64,000 nt of DNA from Lactobacillus gasseri ATCC 33323 = JCM 1131. Its GTDB lineage: Bacteria; Bacillota; Bacilli; Lactobacillales; Lactobacillaceae. The stretch spans positions 1,426,001 through 1,490,000 of the forward strand of contig NC_008530.1 in the NCBI RefSeq assembly GCF_000014425.1. Direction: 5' to 3'. The notes beneath the pieces are model-generated. The model had not been told where the DNA came from, did not search any database, and saw only the letters and a list, made by a program, of their open reading frames with translations. The position numbers and the translations under genes are program-made. The first letter of the stretch is position 1, and each line of letters begins with the position of its first letter. Shown here in pieces: positions 36,573 to 45,992 of this stretch.

Positions 36573-38507
36573 ATGAAGCAAATCTCGATTGATATCGAAA
36601 CTTATTCTAGTACCAACCTGAATCAAACTGGTGTTTATCGCTATGCTGATAGCGACGATTTTGAACTTTTGCTCTTTGGTTATGCCACTGACTTGGGACC
36701 AGTCAAGGTGGTGGACTTAACTCAAGGTGAAAAAATTCCACAACCAATCGTTAAAGCCCTAGATGATCCCACCATTATCAAAAGTGCATTTAATGCTCAA
36801 TTTGAACGAGTTTGCCTATCACGTTTCGTTGGGCATCGCTTAAAGCCAGCCGGTTGGCACTGTTCGCGAGTTTGGTCGGCTACCCTTGGTCTACCCTTAT
36901 CGTTAAGCGACGTGGGTACTGTTTTAGGGCTTCCTCGTCAGAAAATTACGGCTGGGAAAGAACTCGTGCGCTACTTTTGTACTCCCTGCAAGCCAACCAA
37001 ATCTAATCAAAATCGTACACGTAATTTTCCTTATCATGCACCTGACAAATGGCAGCAATTCAAGCAGTACAACCAACGTGACGTTGAAGTTGAAATGGAA
37101 ATCACCCAGAAGCTCGAACGCTTCCCAGTCTCCCAAAATGAATGGGAAAACTACTGGATGGATCAGGATATTAATGATCGTGGTATTCGGATTGATCAAC
37201 AACTGGTCAACAACGCCATTAAATGTCAGGAAAATTTTCACGATCAATACTTGCAAGTTTCGCAGAAACTAACTGGCCTGGCCAATCCCAACTCACCACT
37301 GCAGTTAAAAGATTGGCTCAACCAGCGGGGAATGAATATCGACTCTCTATCCAAAGCCTCAGTAGCTCAGCTTTTGCAAACTACCACCGGTAAGGTTCAT
37401 CAAGTTCTAAGCCTGCGTCAACTGTTATCAAAATCTAGTGTAAAGAAGTATCAGGCAATGCAAAAAGCAATGTGCCGAGATGGCCGCGTTCATGGACTCT
37501 TACAATTTTATGGGGCCAATCGGACTGGTCGGTGGGCTGGGCGCTTAGTACAAGTACAAAACCTTCCTCGAAATTCAATGCCTGACCTAGAAGAAGCTCG
37601 TGAACTAGTTAAACAAGGCAACACTACTGCTCTTTCGATGCTTTACGACTCAGTACCAGACGTCCTATCACAATTAATTAGGACCGCCTTCATCCCCAGC
37701 CAAGGGCACCATTTCTATGTGGCTGACTTTTCGGCCGTTGAAGCGCGGGTGATTGCCTGGCTGTCGGGTGAAGAATGGCGACAAAAAGCTTTCGCTAATA
37801 ATGAGGACATCTACTGTGCATCCGCTAGTCAGATGTTTGGCGTTCCCGTTGTTAAACACGGAGTTAATGGCGAACTCCGGCAAAAAGGCAAGATTGCTGA
37901 ACTTGCATTAGGGTATGGTGGCTCCATCGGAGCACTCAAAGCTATGGGTGCGACTAATTTAGGTCTAACCGAGGAAGAATTACATTCATTGGTACAAATG
38001 TGGCGTAATGCCAGCCCCCACATCGTACAGTTTTGGTGGGATATCGACAAAGCAGCAAAAGAATGCATTAAATCACATCTACCGCAAGCCACCCACGGAA
38101 TAAAGTTTATTTATCGTAGTGGCTGCATGTTCTTACGATTACGCTCTGGACGCAAGCTTTGTTACTCCAAGCCCAAAATTGGTATTAACCGTTTTGGCAG
38201 CGAATCAATTACCTTTATGGGTATCAATGCAGTGAAAAAGTGGGATCGTATTGAAACATATGGCGCAAAACTTGTTGAAAACATTGTTCAAGCAACCAGC
38301 CGTGACCTCTTAGCTGAAGCAATGCGACGTTTAGAGGATGCAGGTAATCCTGTTGTTATGCACATACATGATGAGGCCGTAATCGATGCTCCAGCCAACT
38401 ATTCATTAGAAAAGATGGTCAAGATAATGACCGAAGTACCACGCTGGGCTGATGGCTTGATTCTCAACGCGGCCGGTTTTGTCAGTGATTTTTACAAAAA
38501 AGATTAA
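36573..38507 (+). CDS. Phage family A DNA polymerase
   Basis: This 644-residue protein has an N-terminal 3'-5' exonuclease domain (SIDIETYSS near residue 5, NRDVEVEMEI near 170) and a Pol I-type polymerase domain: DFSAVEARVIAWLSG (motif A, about residue 385), the motif B helix KGKIAELALGYGGS, and MHIHDEAVIDAP (motif C His-Asp-Glu, about residue 600). No 5'-3' exonuclease domain is present, as usual in phage versions. It gives the element its own replicative polymerase. Confidence 0.93.
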   Translation: MKQISIDIETYSSTNLNQTGVYRYADSDDFELLLFGYATDLGPVKVVDLTQGEKIPQPIVKALDDPTIIKSAFNAQFERVCLSRFVGHRLKPAGWHCSRVWSATLGLPLSLSDVGTVLGLPRQKITAGKELVRYFCTPCKPTKSNQNRTRNFPYHAPDKWQQFKQYNQRDVEVEMEITQKLERFPVSQNEWENYWMDQDINDRGIRIDQQLVNNAIKCQENFHDQYLQVSQKLTGLANPNSPLQLKDWLNQRGMNIDSLSKASVAQLLQTTTGKVHQVLSLRQLLSKSSVKKYQAMQKAMCRDGRVHGLLQFYGANRTGRWAGRLVQVQNLPRNSMPDLEEARELVKQGNTTALSMLYDSVPDVLSQLIRTAFIPSQGHHFYVADFSAVEARVIAWLSGEEWRQKAFANNEDIYCASASQMFGVPVVKHGVNGELRQKGKIAELALGYGGSIGALKAMGATNLGLTEEELHSLVQMWRNASPHIVQFWWDIDKAAKECIKSHLPQATHGIKFIYRSGCMFLRLRSGRKLCYSKPKIGINRFGSESITFMGINAVKKWDRIETYGAKLVENIVQATSRDLLAEAMRRLEDAGNPVVMHIHDEAVIDAPANYSLEKMVKIMTEVPRWADGLILNAAGFVSDFYKKD

Positions 38508-38519
38508 TCATAATGGTTT

Positions 38520-38558
38520 ACTTTCTGCCCTCATCTGGCTTATCAGTGAGGGCTTTTT
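38520..38558 (+). terminator. Terminator after the polymerase gene, part of a dispersed repeat
   Basis: GCCCTCA and TGAGGGC pair and are followed by TTTTTGAG. The surrounding sequence recurs in diverged form at 54020-54058. Confidence 0.75.
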
Positions 38559-38591
38559 GAGTTCTCAAAATATTAGAAAGGATCTGAATTT

Positions 38592-38978
38592 ATGTCAGAA
38601 GCAACCACGGCAATTGCCAAGCTGCGTAATAACAAACCGAATCCCAACTATCGTCCGATGATCTTTGTGATCGCACCCTTTACCGAAGTAATAAAAGGTA
38701 ATTCAGCGGACATTATGGCAGTTCGCTTTTACTGCCGCTTTGTCTACCAAAAAGGCGGCATTCCGGTTTGTCCACAGCTTTACTTACCACAATTTATTAA
38801 CCTGCATAACTCGAAAGAATTTCAAATAGCAGCCTTTATCAATATCGTGCTGCTAACCAAGTGTGCGGAGGCTTGGTCGTTTGGCAGCCCAACTCACGAT
38901 ACACGCTACTTCATCCGCCTTGCCAAACGGAAGAATAAAGAAGTTCGATACTTTAATACAAGAATGGAGGATTGCTAA
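38592..38978 (+). CDS. DUF4406-type nucleoside 2-deoxyribosyltransferase-like protein
   Basis: This 128-residue protein has PMIFVIAPFT at the start of the fold, GGIPVCPQLYLPQFI in the middle and CAEAWSFGSPTHD near the end. This is the pattern of the DUF4406/nucleoside 2-deoxyribosyltransferase-like family in phages. It may act in nucleotide metabolism or modification. The stop lies 1 nt before the primase-helicase start. Confidence 0.75.
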   Translation: MSEATTAIAKLRNNKPNPNYRPMIFVIAPFTEVIKGNSADIMAVRFYCRFVYQKGGIPVCPQLYLPQFINLHNSKEFQIAAFINIVLLTKCAEAWSFGSPTHDTRYFIRLAKRKNKEVRYFNTRMEDC

Positions 38979-38979
38979 G

Positions 38980-41229
38980 ATGCACTTTACTTTATCAACA
39001 GCAGCCAATTCCGGTCAGGCCAGTAACACTATTTACCCTAACCAGCTAATTATCACTAACTCCCAAGAATTACAGCAGGCCGTACAGTATGACCATGTTT
39101 GTGGGCGGTTCAAGAATAACCAACGTAACATTGCAAACTTCATCAAAGCTGACTGCTTAGTCATGGATTGTGACAATGACCACTCTGATGATTCTGCCGC
39201 TTGGATTAATCCTACCAGCATTGCGAATTACTTTGATGGCGTTTCTTATGCCATTACATTATCGCGCAACAACATGAAAGCTAAGAACAATAAAGCCCCG
39301 CGCCCAAAGTTCCACATCTACTTTCCAATTAGCGAGATCAATAATGCTAAAACCTACGCTGAATTAAAACATGAAATTCAAGAATATTTCCCCTATTTTG
39401 ATAACAATGCTCTCGATGCTGCCCGCTTCGTATTTGGTGTTCCCAGTACACAAGTTAGTTGGCACGAAGGATCCCAAACCATCGACCAATTTATGATGGC
39501 GCAACGTTACTTTGCCAAGCAAAAGGTCGGATCGATTCGCCAAGGCAAACGCAATGCAACTCTCTCCCACTTTGCTGGTCGAATCATTATGCGATTGGGC
39601 AATACTCCCGAAGCACGTCAGGCCTTTCAAGACGAGGCAGCGAAGTGTGAACCGCCACTGGGAGAACAAGAACTAAGAACCATCTGGCATAGTGCTATCA
39701 AATTCGGCCACCGAATGGCCAGTAAAAAAGGTTATATTCCACCTGAAGAATATAATCAACCCAATGATGATCTGCATCCCTACGATTATTCGGATACTGG
39801 CGAGTCCTATGTTTTTGTTAACAACTGTAAGGACCGCGTCTGCTACACCAACCAGTCAGGTTTTATGTGGTTTGACGGTAAAATTTGGCAAGAATCGGAG
39901 CCCCTCGCTCTCGGCGAGGTTCAACGCTTTACTGACAAACAACTTGCGGATGCTCAACTACGAGTCACTAAGGCTTACCAAGTGATCCAACAAAATGGCG
40001 TAACTAGCGCGCTTCAAACGATGGGCAAAACGAAGGCTAGTCGCACTTTTAATGATGATCAGCAAGCTACGTTCAAAGAATATCAAAACGCCAAGGCTTA
40101 TGAAGCTTTTATTCTCAAGGAACGGAGCACCCGTGGCATCAATGGAATCTTGACTAACGCCCGGCCAAAGTTAGTAAAAGAAATCAATGAATTCGATGCT
40201 AATCCCTTTTTATTAAACACTCCTGATGGCCCTTACAACCTTAAACAGGGCATTCATGGGCAACAAGAAATTCAAGCCAGCGATTTGATTACTAAGTCCA
40301 CGTCTTGTGTGCCTGGCAGTCAAGGAAATTCAATCTGGCAAGAAGCCCTAAATACATTCTTTTGTAACGACCTAGCACTAATAAATTACGTTCAAGAAAT
40401 TGTGGGACTCGTTGCCATTGGTCAGGTTTACTTGGAAGCGTTGATTATTGCATATGGCAGTGGACGAAATGGTAAATCCACTTTCTGGAACACAATTGCC
40501 AATGTACTCGGTTCTTATACTGGTCACCTCTCAGCTGATGCCTTAACAACAGGTGTTCGACGGAATGTCAAACCAGAAATGGCTGAAGTCAAAGGTAAAC
40601 GCTTAATCATCTCTGCTGAGCTGGAAGAAGGCAAACGACTAAACACTTCGATTGTCAAACAACTCTGTTCAACTGATGAAATCTACGCTGAGAAAAAATA
40701 CATGAAGCCCTTCTCTTTTACACCTAGTCATACCATCGTTCTCTATACCAACTACCTGCCTCACGTGGGCGGTAACGATGAAGGAATCTGGCGGCGATTG
40801 ATCGTAATACCGTTTAAAGCCACGATTGCCAAACACAATGATATTAAAAATTATGCCCAGTACCTAACCGAACAAGCCGGTCCGGCAGTGTTGCAATGGA
40901 TCATTGAGGGCGCGCAACGAATCATTCAACAAAATTACCAGCTAACTACTCCGGCAGCAGTTACTAAAGCAGTCAAGGACTACCACGCCGATAATGACTG
41001 GTTAGGTCATTTTCTCAATGAAAATTGCGAACTTGATTCTAGTTATCAGCAAAAATCGGGTGACCTCTATCAAAAGTACCGAGAATACTGCCAAGGTATC
41101 GGCGAATACACCCGAAGTACCACTGACTTTTACACGGCCCTTAAGAATGCGGGCTTTCAACGTCAACGTAAGAATACTGGATCCTATGTTCGCGGACTGC
41201 GCTTAAAGGCATCAGAATTTCTCGACTAG
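38980..41229 (+). CDS. P4/D5-type phage primase-helicase
   Basis: This 749-residue protein starts at the ATG at 38980 after GGAGGATTGC. The N-terminal part (about 30-190) looks like an archaeo-eukaryotic primase, with VMDCDNDHSDD as a candidate metal site. A helical region follows, and then the D5/P4 SF3 helicase domain (about 480-700) with Walker A YGSGRNGKSTFWN, KRLIISAELEEGKRL and ILYTNYLPHVGGND-type sensor (here VLYTNYLPHV). It should prime and unwind at the element's replication origin. Confidence 0.9.
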   Translation: MHFTLSTAANSGQASNTIYPNQLIITNSQELQQAVQYDHVCGRFKNNQRNIANFIKADCLVMDCDNDHSDDSAAWINPTSIANYFDGVSYAITLSRNNMKAKNNKAPRPKFHIYFPISEINNAKTYAELKHEIQEYFPYFDNNALDAARFVFGVPSTQVSWHEGSQTIDQFMMAQRYFAKQKVGSIRQGKRNATLSHFAGRIIMRLGNTPEARQAFQDEAAKCEPPLGEQELRTIWHSAIKFGHRMASKKGYIPPEEYNQPNDDLHPYDYSDTGESYVFVNNCKDRVCYTNQSGFMWFDGKIWQESEPLALGEVQRFTDKQLADAQLRVTKAYQVIQQNGVTSALQTMGKTKASRTFNDDQQATFKEYQNAKAYEAFILKERSTRGINGILTNARPKLVKEINEFDANPFLLNTPDGPYNLKQGIHGQQEIQASDLITKSTSCVPGSQGNSIWQEALNTFFCNDLALINYVQEIVGLVAIGQVYLEALIIAYGSGRNGKSTFWNTIANVLGSYTGHLSADALTTGVRRNVKPEMAEVKGKRLIISAELEEGKRLNTSIVKQLCSTDEIYAEKKYMKPFSFTPSHTIVLYTNYLPHVGGNDEGIWRRLIVIPFKATIAKHNDIKNYAQYLTEQAGPAVLQWIIEGAQRIIQQNYQLTTPAAVTKAVKDYHADNDWLGHFLNENCELDSSYQQKSGDLYQKYREYCQGIGEYTRSTTDFYTALKNAGFQRQRKNTGSYVRGLRLKASEFLD

Positions 41230-41370
41230 CACCTAACTTACACGAATGATTCATCAGATTCACTGTCACAGTAAGCTTTTCGGCTAATTTGTGTTGGTCA
41301 TGATGGTCATTTACCTTACTTGTATATAGAAATAAAAAATTTAAAAAAAGAGATATGGAAAAGAGTAGTA

Positions 41371-41414
41371 AATCGCCTAACACCACTTACACAAAGCTTG
41401 ATGGCTAGGCGATT
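41371..41414. repeat. Inverted repeat in the primase to VRR-NUC gap
   Basis: AATCGCCTA (41371-41379) and TAGGCGATT (41406-41414) form a perfect 9-bp inverted repeat separated by 26 nt. There is no T-run, so it is not a simple terminator. A protein-binding or replication site just after the primase gene is possible. Confidence 0.45.
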
Positions 41415-41430
41415 AGGAAGGATTTTCAAA

Positions 41431-41712
41431 ATGTTAGAAAAACGAATTGAATCAGCTTTTGTAAAAGCTACCCAGCAACGTGGTGGACTTTGCCTAAAAT
41501 TCACCTCCCCATCAATGACAGGAGTTCCGGATCGACTGGTTCTACTGCCTGAAGGTCACATGGGGTTTGTAGAAATGAAGTCTCCAGGTAAACACCCTCG
41601 CCCACTACAAATACAAAGACTTAGCCAACTAAAGCAGCTTGGCTACCAAGTATTTGTTTGTGATCAATTTGAACAGATCGGAGGAATGCTAGATGCAATA
41701 CAAGCCGCATGA
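41431..41712 (+). CDS. VRR-NUC nuclease domain protein
   Basis: This 93-residue protein starts at the ATG at 41431, which has GGAAGGA upstream; an upstream extension lacks a ribosome binding site. The VRR-NUC core is clear: GGLCLKFTSPSMTGVPDRLV and GFVEMKSPGK supply the PD and E-x-K catalytic residues. Stand-alone VRR-NUC proteins occur in phage replication modules, often fused or adjacent to SNF2 helicases. The stop overlaps the helicase start by 20 nt. Confidence 0.88.
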   Translation: MLEKRIESAFVKATQQRGGLCLKFTSPSMTGVPDRLVLLPEGHMGFVEMKSPGKHPRPLQIQRLSQLKQLGYQVFVCDQFEQIGGMLDAIQAA

Positions 41713-43045
41713 ATACCAACAATACGCGACCAAGTTCATTCTGGAACATCCGGTAGCTGCAATCTTACTTGACATGGGTTTAGGTAAGAGTGTCATTACT
41801 CTGACGGCCATCAAGCAACTCATCCATCAAGATAAAGTTCACCGGGTACTAGTTGTTGCTCCTCTGCGTGTTGCCAAGCAAACCTGGCCGGAAGAAATCA
41901 ATAAGTGGGATCACTTAAAAGATTTAACTTACTCAGTAATCACTGGCAACAAAAGCCAACGGGTCAAGGCTGCCCAAAAAGAAGTCGATATCTACATCAT
42001 TAACCGAGAAAACTTAAAATGGCTCATCGAATCATCCATTCCATTTGATTACGACATGCTCGTCATTGATGAACTGTCTAGCTTCAAGTCTTATCGCTCC
42101 CAACGCTTCAAAGCCTTAAAACGAGTTCGACCGTTGATTAAACGCATTGTGGGATTGACTGGTACTCCATCGTCCAACGGTTTGATGGATTTGTGGGCGG
42201 AGTTCCGGGTGCTGGATATGGGTAAACGTCTTGGTCGCTTCATCTCATATTACAGAGCAAACTATTTTGACCCCGACAAGCGCAACATGTATCAGGTGTT
42301 TACTTACAAGCCAAAGCCAGGTGCAGAACAAAGTATTTACCGTGCTATTGATGACATTACCATTTCCATGAAGTCCAAGGACTACTTGCAACTACCACCC
42401 TTAACAATGAACACCGTGCCAGTAAAGATGAGTCCCAGCGAGCAGACCATTTATGATGAATTAAATGCGCAGTTAGTGGTTTCCACCCAAGGTAAACAAA
42501 TCGATGCCCTTAACGCTGCTAGTCTTTCTAATAAGCTTTGCCAGATGGCCAACGGTTGTGTCTATGATGATCAGCAACAAGTGGTGCAAATCCATCAACG
42601 CAAACTAGACGCTCTAGAAGATTTAGTTGAAGCCGCCAATGGCAAGCCGGTACTCATTGCTTACTGGTTCAAACATGACCTAGCACAAATTAAACAACGC
42701 TTCCAGGTACGTGAGATTAAAACCACTCAGGACATTAACGACTGGAACGCTGGTAAAATTCCACTGGCTTTAATTCACCCCGCTTCAGCCGGTCATGGTT
42801 TAAACTTGCAGGCTGGTGGCTCTACCTTAATCTGGTATGGTCTGACCTGGAGTCTGGAGCTTTACCAGCAAACTAATGCCAGACTATGGCGGCAAGGTCA
42901 GCAACAGCCTGTAGTAATCTACCATCTCATTACTGAAGGCACTATCGATGAAAACATTATGACAGCCTTAAAGCAAAAGGATAAAACTCAGTTGGCTTTG
43001 ATTAATGCGGTGAAGGCTAACTTGAAAGGAAGTGTTGTAGCATGA
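41693..43045 (+). CDS. Phage SNF2-type helicase
   Basis: This 450-residue protein has Walker A LLDMGLGKSVITL (about residue 27), DEAD-equivalent LVIDELSSFKS, motif III LTGTPSSN and C-terminal QQTNARLWRQGQQQPV (motif VI). It is the usual helicase partner of VRR-NUC in this type of module and is distinct from the cargo helicase in the defence operon. Likely role in replication or branch processing. Confidence 0.9.
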   Translation: MQYKPHEYQQYATKFILEHPVAAILLDMGLGKSVITLTAIKQLIHQDKVHRVLVVAPLRVAKQTWPEEINKWDHLKDLTYSVITGNKSQRVKAAQKEVDIYIINRENLKWLIESSIPFDYDMLVIDELSSFKSYRSQRFKALKRVRPLIKRIVGLTGTPSSNGLMDLWAEFRVLDMGKRLGRFISYYRANYFDPDKRNMYQVFTYKPKPGAEQSIYRAIDDITISMKSKDYLQLPPLTMNTVPVKMSPSEQTIYDELNAQLVVSTQGKQIDALNAASLSNKLCQMANGCVYDDQQQVVQIHQRKLDALEDLVEAANGKPVLIAYWFKHDLAQIKQRFQVREIKTTQDINDWNAGKIPLALIHPASAGHGLNLQAGGSTLIWYGLTWSLELYQQTNARLWRQGQQQPVVIYHLITEGTIDENIMTALKQKDKTQLALINAVKANLKGSVVA

Positions 43046-43509
43046 GTATTATGTGGAATTACTTAGACAAACGGCGAGCAACCGTTGCAGCATTGAAAGA
43101 CTACGATGGCATGAAGTTTATCATTGATTCTTACCACGACGATCTCAAAATAACCAAGGAGCAGATGATTGGTGTAAGTTCACCTCAATATGGTCTTGTC
43201 CCTGGCAACCATAACAAGGACAACCCCACCGAGCCTCGTTTAATCCACGGTATCGATCAAACCGCTAAACTGAATGAACGTTACCAGCAAGCGCGTCTTT
43301 ACTTCAAGTGGTTCGAGCCATCCTGGAAAAAGCTGTCTGAGAACGAGCGCTTCGTACTGGACGCCTGCTACCGAACACCAAACCAATCGATGAATGAAGG
43401 ACTGACCCTGTTGATGGACAAGTTCTTTATTGCTAAGACCACTGCTTACAATAGGAAAAACAAGGCAATCGACCATCTCACTCTCCTGCTCTATGGAGCA
43501 CATCACTAG
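43042..43509 (+). CDS. ArpU-like late transcriptional regulator
   Basis: This 155-residue protein has a C-terminal sigma-like helix-turn-helix (LSENERFVLDACYRTPN, FFIAKTTAYNRKNKAIDHLT) typical of ArpU/DUF1492-type proteins. These switch on packaging and structural genes in Gram-positive phages. It is the last gene before the terminator and the late module, which fits that role. Overlaps the helicase stop by 4 nt. Confidence 0.75.
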   Translation: MSIMWNYLDKRRATVAALKDYDGMKFIIDSYHDDLKITKEQMIGVSSPQYGLVPGNHNKDNPTEPRLIHGIDQTAKLNERYQQARLYFKWFEPSWKKLSENERFVLDACYRTPNQSMNEGLTLLMDKFFIAKTTAYNRKNKAIDHLTLLLYGAHH

Positions 43510-43597
43510 AAAGGTAAAACGGAGAATAAACAAGAAGCTTATCCATGTTACGATGATAGTGTAGAAAATTAGGACAAGGCATTTGCTTTATAACATC

Positions 43598-43630
43598 ACA
43601 GCCTGGCAGGTTAACCTGCTGGGCTTTTCT
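43598..43630 (+). terminator. Terminator at the early/late junction
   Basis: AGCCTGGCAGGTT and AACCTGCTGGGCT pair (GCAGGTTAACCTGC is a perfect palindrome) and are followed by TTTTC. Confidence 0.8.
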
Positions 43631-43655
43631 TATGCCTACAAGAAGGAGGAGTTCC

Positions 43656-44033
43656 ATGCCTTACTCACCCAAGAAGCCATGTCGTTATCCTGGCTGCCCG
43701 CGGCTCACCCACAACACTTATTGTGATGTCCATGCCAAACAAGTCAGCTCTCATTACAATTGTTACCAACGTCCCAAGCGTAGTCGTCCACGTTATCATC
43801 GTGGCTGGCCTAGGATCAGACAAAGATACTTACTCCACCATCCCTTTTGTGAAATGTGCTTGAGTCAAGGAAGATATACCAAGGCTACCGAAGTTCACCA
43901 CGTACTACCGCTAGAACATGGCGGCAACAACGACTCCAAGAATCTAATGGCATTATGCAAGCCATGCCATTCCCGCATTACTGCGCAAATGGATGATCGT
44001 TGGCACAAAACACCACATCGATATCATTATTAG
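43656..44033 (+). CDS. Phage HNH endonuclease
   Basis: This 125-residue protein starts at the ATG at 43656 after AGGAGGAG. It has an N-terminal zinc ribbon (CRYPGCPRLTHNTYCDVHAK) and a C-terminal HNH motif (EVHHVLPLEHGGNNDSKN, ALCKPCHSRITA). HNH proteins directly before terS are common in cos-type HK97-like phages, where they assist terminase cleavage. Confidence 0.9.
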   Translation: MPYSPKKPCRYPGCPRLTHNTYCDVHAKQVSSHYNCYQRPKRSRPRYHRGWPRIRQRYLLHHPFCEMCLSQGRYTKATEVHHVLPLEHGGNNDSKNLMALCKPCHSRITAQMDDRWHKTPHRYHY

Positions 44034-44151
44034 ACCACGGAGGGGGCCATCGAATCGTTAAAAAATTTTGCGCGGGAGCGGGCCTGGGCCTTCGTGTGTA
44101 AAAAATCGAAATCAAAGGGGGTATTAACCCCTGCCGGAAGGAGGGAGAGAT

Positions 44152-44694
44152 TTGGCTAAAGATGGTACGAATCGTGGTGGATCCCGAATCGGTGCTGGAC
44201 GTAAACCTAAATCACTTCACGACAAAATTCAAGCCGGTCAAGATGCTCAGGTGATTGACCTACCAACACCAACCAATTTGGAAGGCCATGTGATGCCGCC
44301 AGTCAAGAAGTACCTCAAGGCCAAACAGAAGAATGGTTTAGAATTCGACGCCGCTGATATTTTCAAAGAAACCTGGGAATGGCTGGTCGAGCGTGGTTGT
44401 GAAAAGCTAGTTAATACTCAGCTGATTGAACAATATGCGGTAAGTGTAAGCCGTTGGATTCAGTGTGAAGAATGTATCTCAAAATTTGGTTTTCTTGCCC
44501 GCCACCCAACAACTGGGAACGCAATTGCTTCCCCTTACGTATCAATGAGCCGCGACTACATGAAACAATCCAGCCAATTATGGTTTCAAATTTTTCAGGT
44601 TGTTAAAGAAAACAACGCTACAACTTACCAAGGATCTACACCACAGGACGATGTGATGGAACGCTTGCTCCGTTCACGGAAAGGAATGAACTAA
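44152..44694 (+). CDS. terS: Terminase small subunit (P27 family)
   Basis: This 180-residue protein starts with a TTG at 44152 preceded by AAGGAGGGAGAG. The opening GGSRIGAGRKPKSL is the classic P27/terminase small-subunit N-terminus, followed by a helical DNA-binding domain. It recognises element DNA for packaging. It is separated from terL by four genes' worth of sequence (methyltransferase and two small genes), an arrangement seen in related elements. The stop overlaps the next ATG. Confidence 0.88.
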   Translation: MAKDGTNRGGSRIGAGRKPKSLHDKIQAGQDAQVIDLPTPTNLEGHVMPPVKKYLKAKQKNGLEFDAADIFKETWEWLVERGCEKLVNTQLIEQYAVSVSRWIQCEECISKFGFLARHPTTGNAIASPYVSMSRDYMKQSSQLWFQIFQVVKENNATTYQGSTPQDDVMERLLRSRKGMN

Positions 44695-45920
44695 TGAAAT
44701 TTGTTAAGAAGAAAATAACGGACCTCATCCCCGCGGATTACAATCCACGAAAAGACTTAAAGCCAGGTGATCCTGACTACGAAAAGCTAAAACACTCAAT
44801 GAAAGAATTCGGCTACGTTGATCCAATCATCTGGAACCAACAAACTGGTCGCGTAGTCGGCGGACACCAGCGGTTAAAGATTCTCCAGAATGAAGGGATC
44901 AAAGAAGCCGAGTGTGTAGTTGTCAACTTAGACGAAGAAAAAGAAAAAGCGCTGAACATTGCTCTCAACAAGATCAGCGGTGATTGGGATAAGGACAAGT
45001 TAGCTTTGTTGATGACTGACTTACAAGCCAGTGACCTGGATATTTCATTAACTGGTTTTGATGAGGATGAAATATCTGACTTGCTTGCTACCGAAGGTGA
45101 TACTCATGACGATAATTTCGATGTAGATAGCGAGTTGAATAAACCGACTTTTTCTAAAGCTGGCGACCTCTGGCATTTAGGACGGCACACCCTATTTTGT
45201 GGTGATGCTACAAAAGGTGAAGGTTACCAAAAGTTGCTTGGTGATCATAAAGTTAACCTTGTTCTTACCGATCCACCATACAATGTCGATTACCAAAGCA
45301 AAGCCGGCAAGATTAAGAACGACCATCAGGATGATGATAAGTTCTATCAATTTTTACTAGCCGCTTTCCAAAACATGAATAAGGTAATGGCCAATGATGC
45401 CAGTATCTATGTTTTCCATGCTGATACTGAAGGGTTAAACTTTCGGCGAGCATTTCGAGATGCTGATTTCTATTTATCCGGTTGCTGTATCTGGAAAAAA
45501 CAATCCCTTGTCTTAGGACGTTCACCCTATCAATGGCAACACGAACCAGTTCTTTATGGTTGGAAACAAGATGGTAAGCACGAGTGGTATACCGGGCGCA
45601 AAGAATCAACCATCTGGGAATTTGACCGTCCGAAGCAAAGTAAGGAACACCCAACAATGAAGCCTGTTCCATTGCTTGCCTATCCAATCATGAATTCGAC
45701 AATGTCTAACTGTACAGTTCTGGATCCCTTTGGTGGTTCTGGATCTACCCTCATTGCCTGTGAACAGACTAACCGAATTTGTTACATGATGGAACTCGAT
45801 CCTAAGTACTGCGATGTCATCGTTAATCGCTATATCGAACAAGTGGGTTCAGATCAAGAAGTCAGTGTGGAAAGAGTTGGTCACATAATTCCGTACAATA
45901 AGCTAAAAAAACCGGCCTAA
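44694..45920 (+). CDS. DNA methyltransferase with N-terminal ParB-like domain
   Basis: This 408-residue protein has a ParB/sulfiredoxin-like domain at 1-95 (LIPADYNPRKDL, GRVVGGHQRLKIL). An N4/N6 amino-methyltransferase domain follows, with DPPYNVDYQSKAG (about residue 200) before the SAM motif LDPFGGSGSTLIACE (about residue 345). It is probably an orphan methyltransferase protecting element DNA from host restriction. Located inside the packaging module between terS and terL. Confidence 0.92.
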   Translation: MKFVKKKITDLIPADYNPRKDLKPGDPDYEKLKHSMKEFGYVDPIIWNQQTGRVVGGHQRLKILQNEGIKEAECVVVNLDEEKEKALNIALNKISGDWDKDKLALLMTDLQASDLDISLTGFDEDEISDLLATEGDTHDDNFDVDSELNKPTFSKAGDLWHLGRHTLFCGDATKGEGYQKLLGDHKVNLVLTDPPYNVDYQSKAGKIKNDHQDDDKFYQFLLAAFQNMNKVMANDASIYVFHADTEGLNFRRAFRDADFYLSGCCIWKKQSLVLGRSPYQWQHEPVLYGWKQDGKHEWYTGRKESTIWEFDRPKQSKEHPTMKPVPLLAYPIMNSTMSNCTVLDPFGGSGSTLIACEQTNRICYMMELDPKYCDVIVNRYIEQVGSDQEVSVERVGHIIPYNKLKKPA

Positions 45921-45992
45921 TTCCTCGAAAGTCCTTGCTATCTGTATCTTCTAGAGTGATGTATACAGTAATCAAACAAGGAGGTACATACT

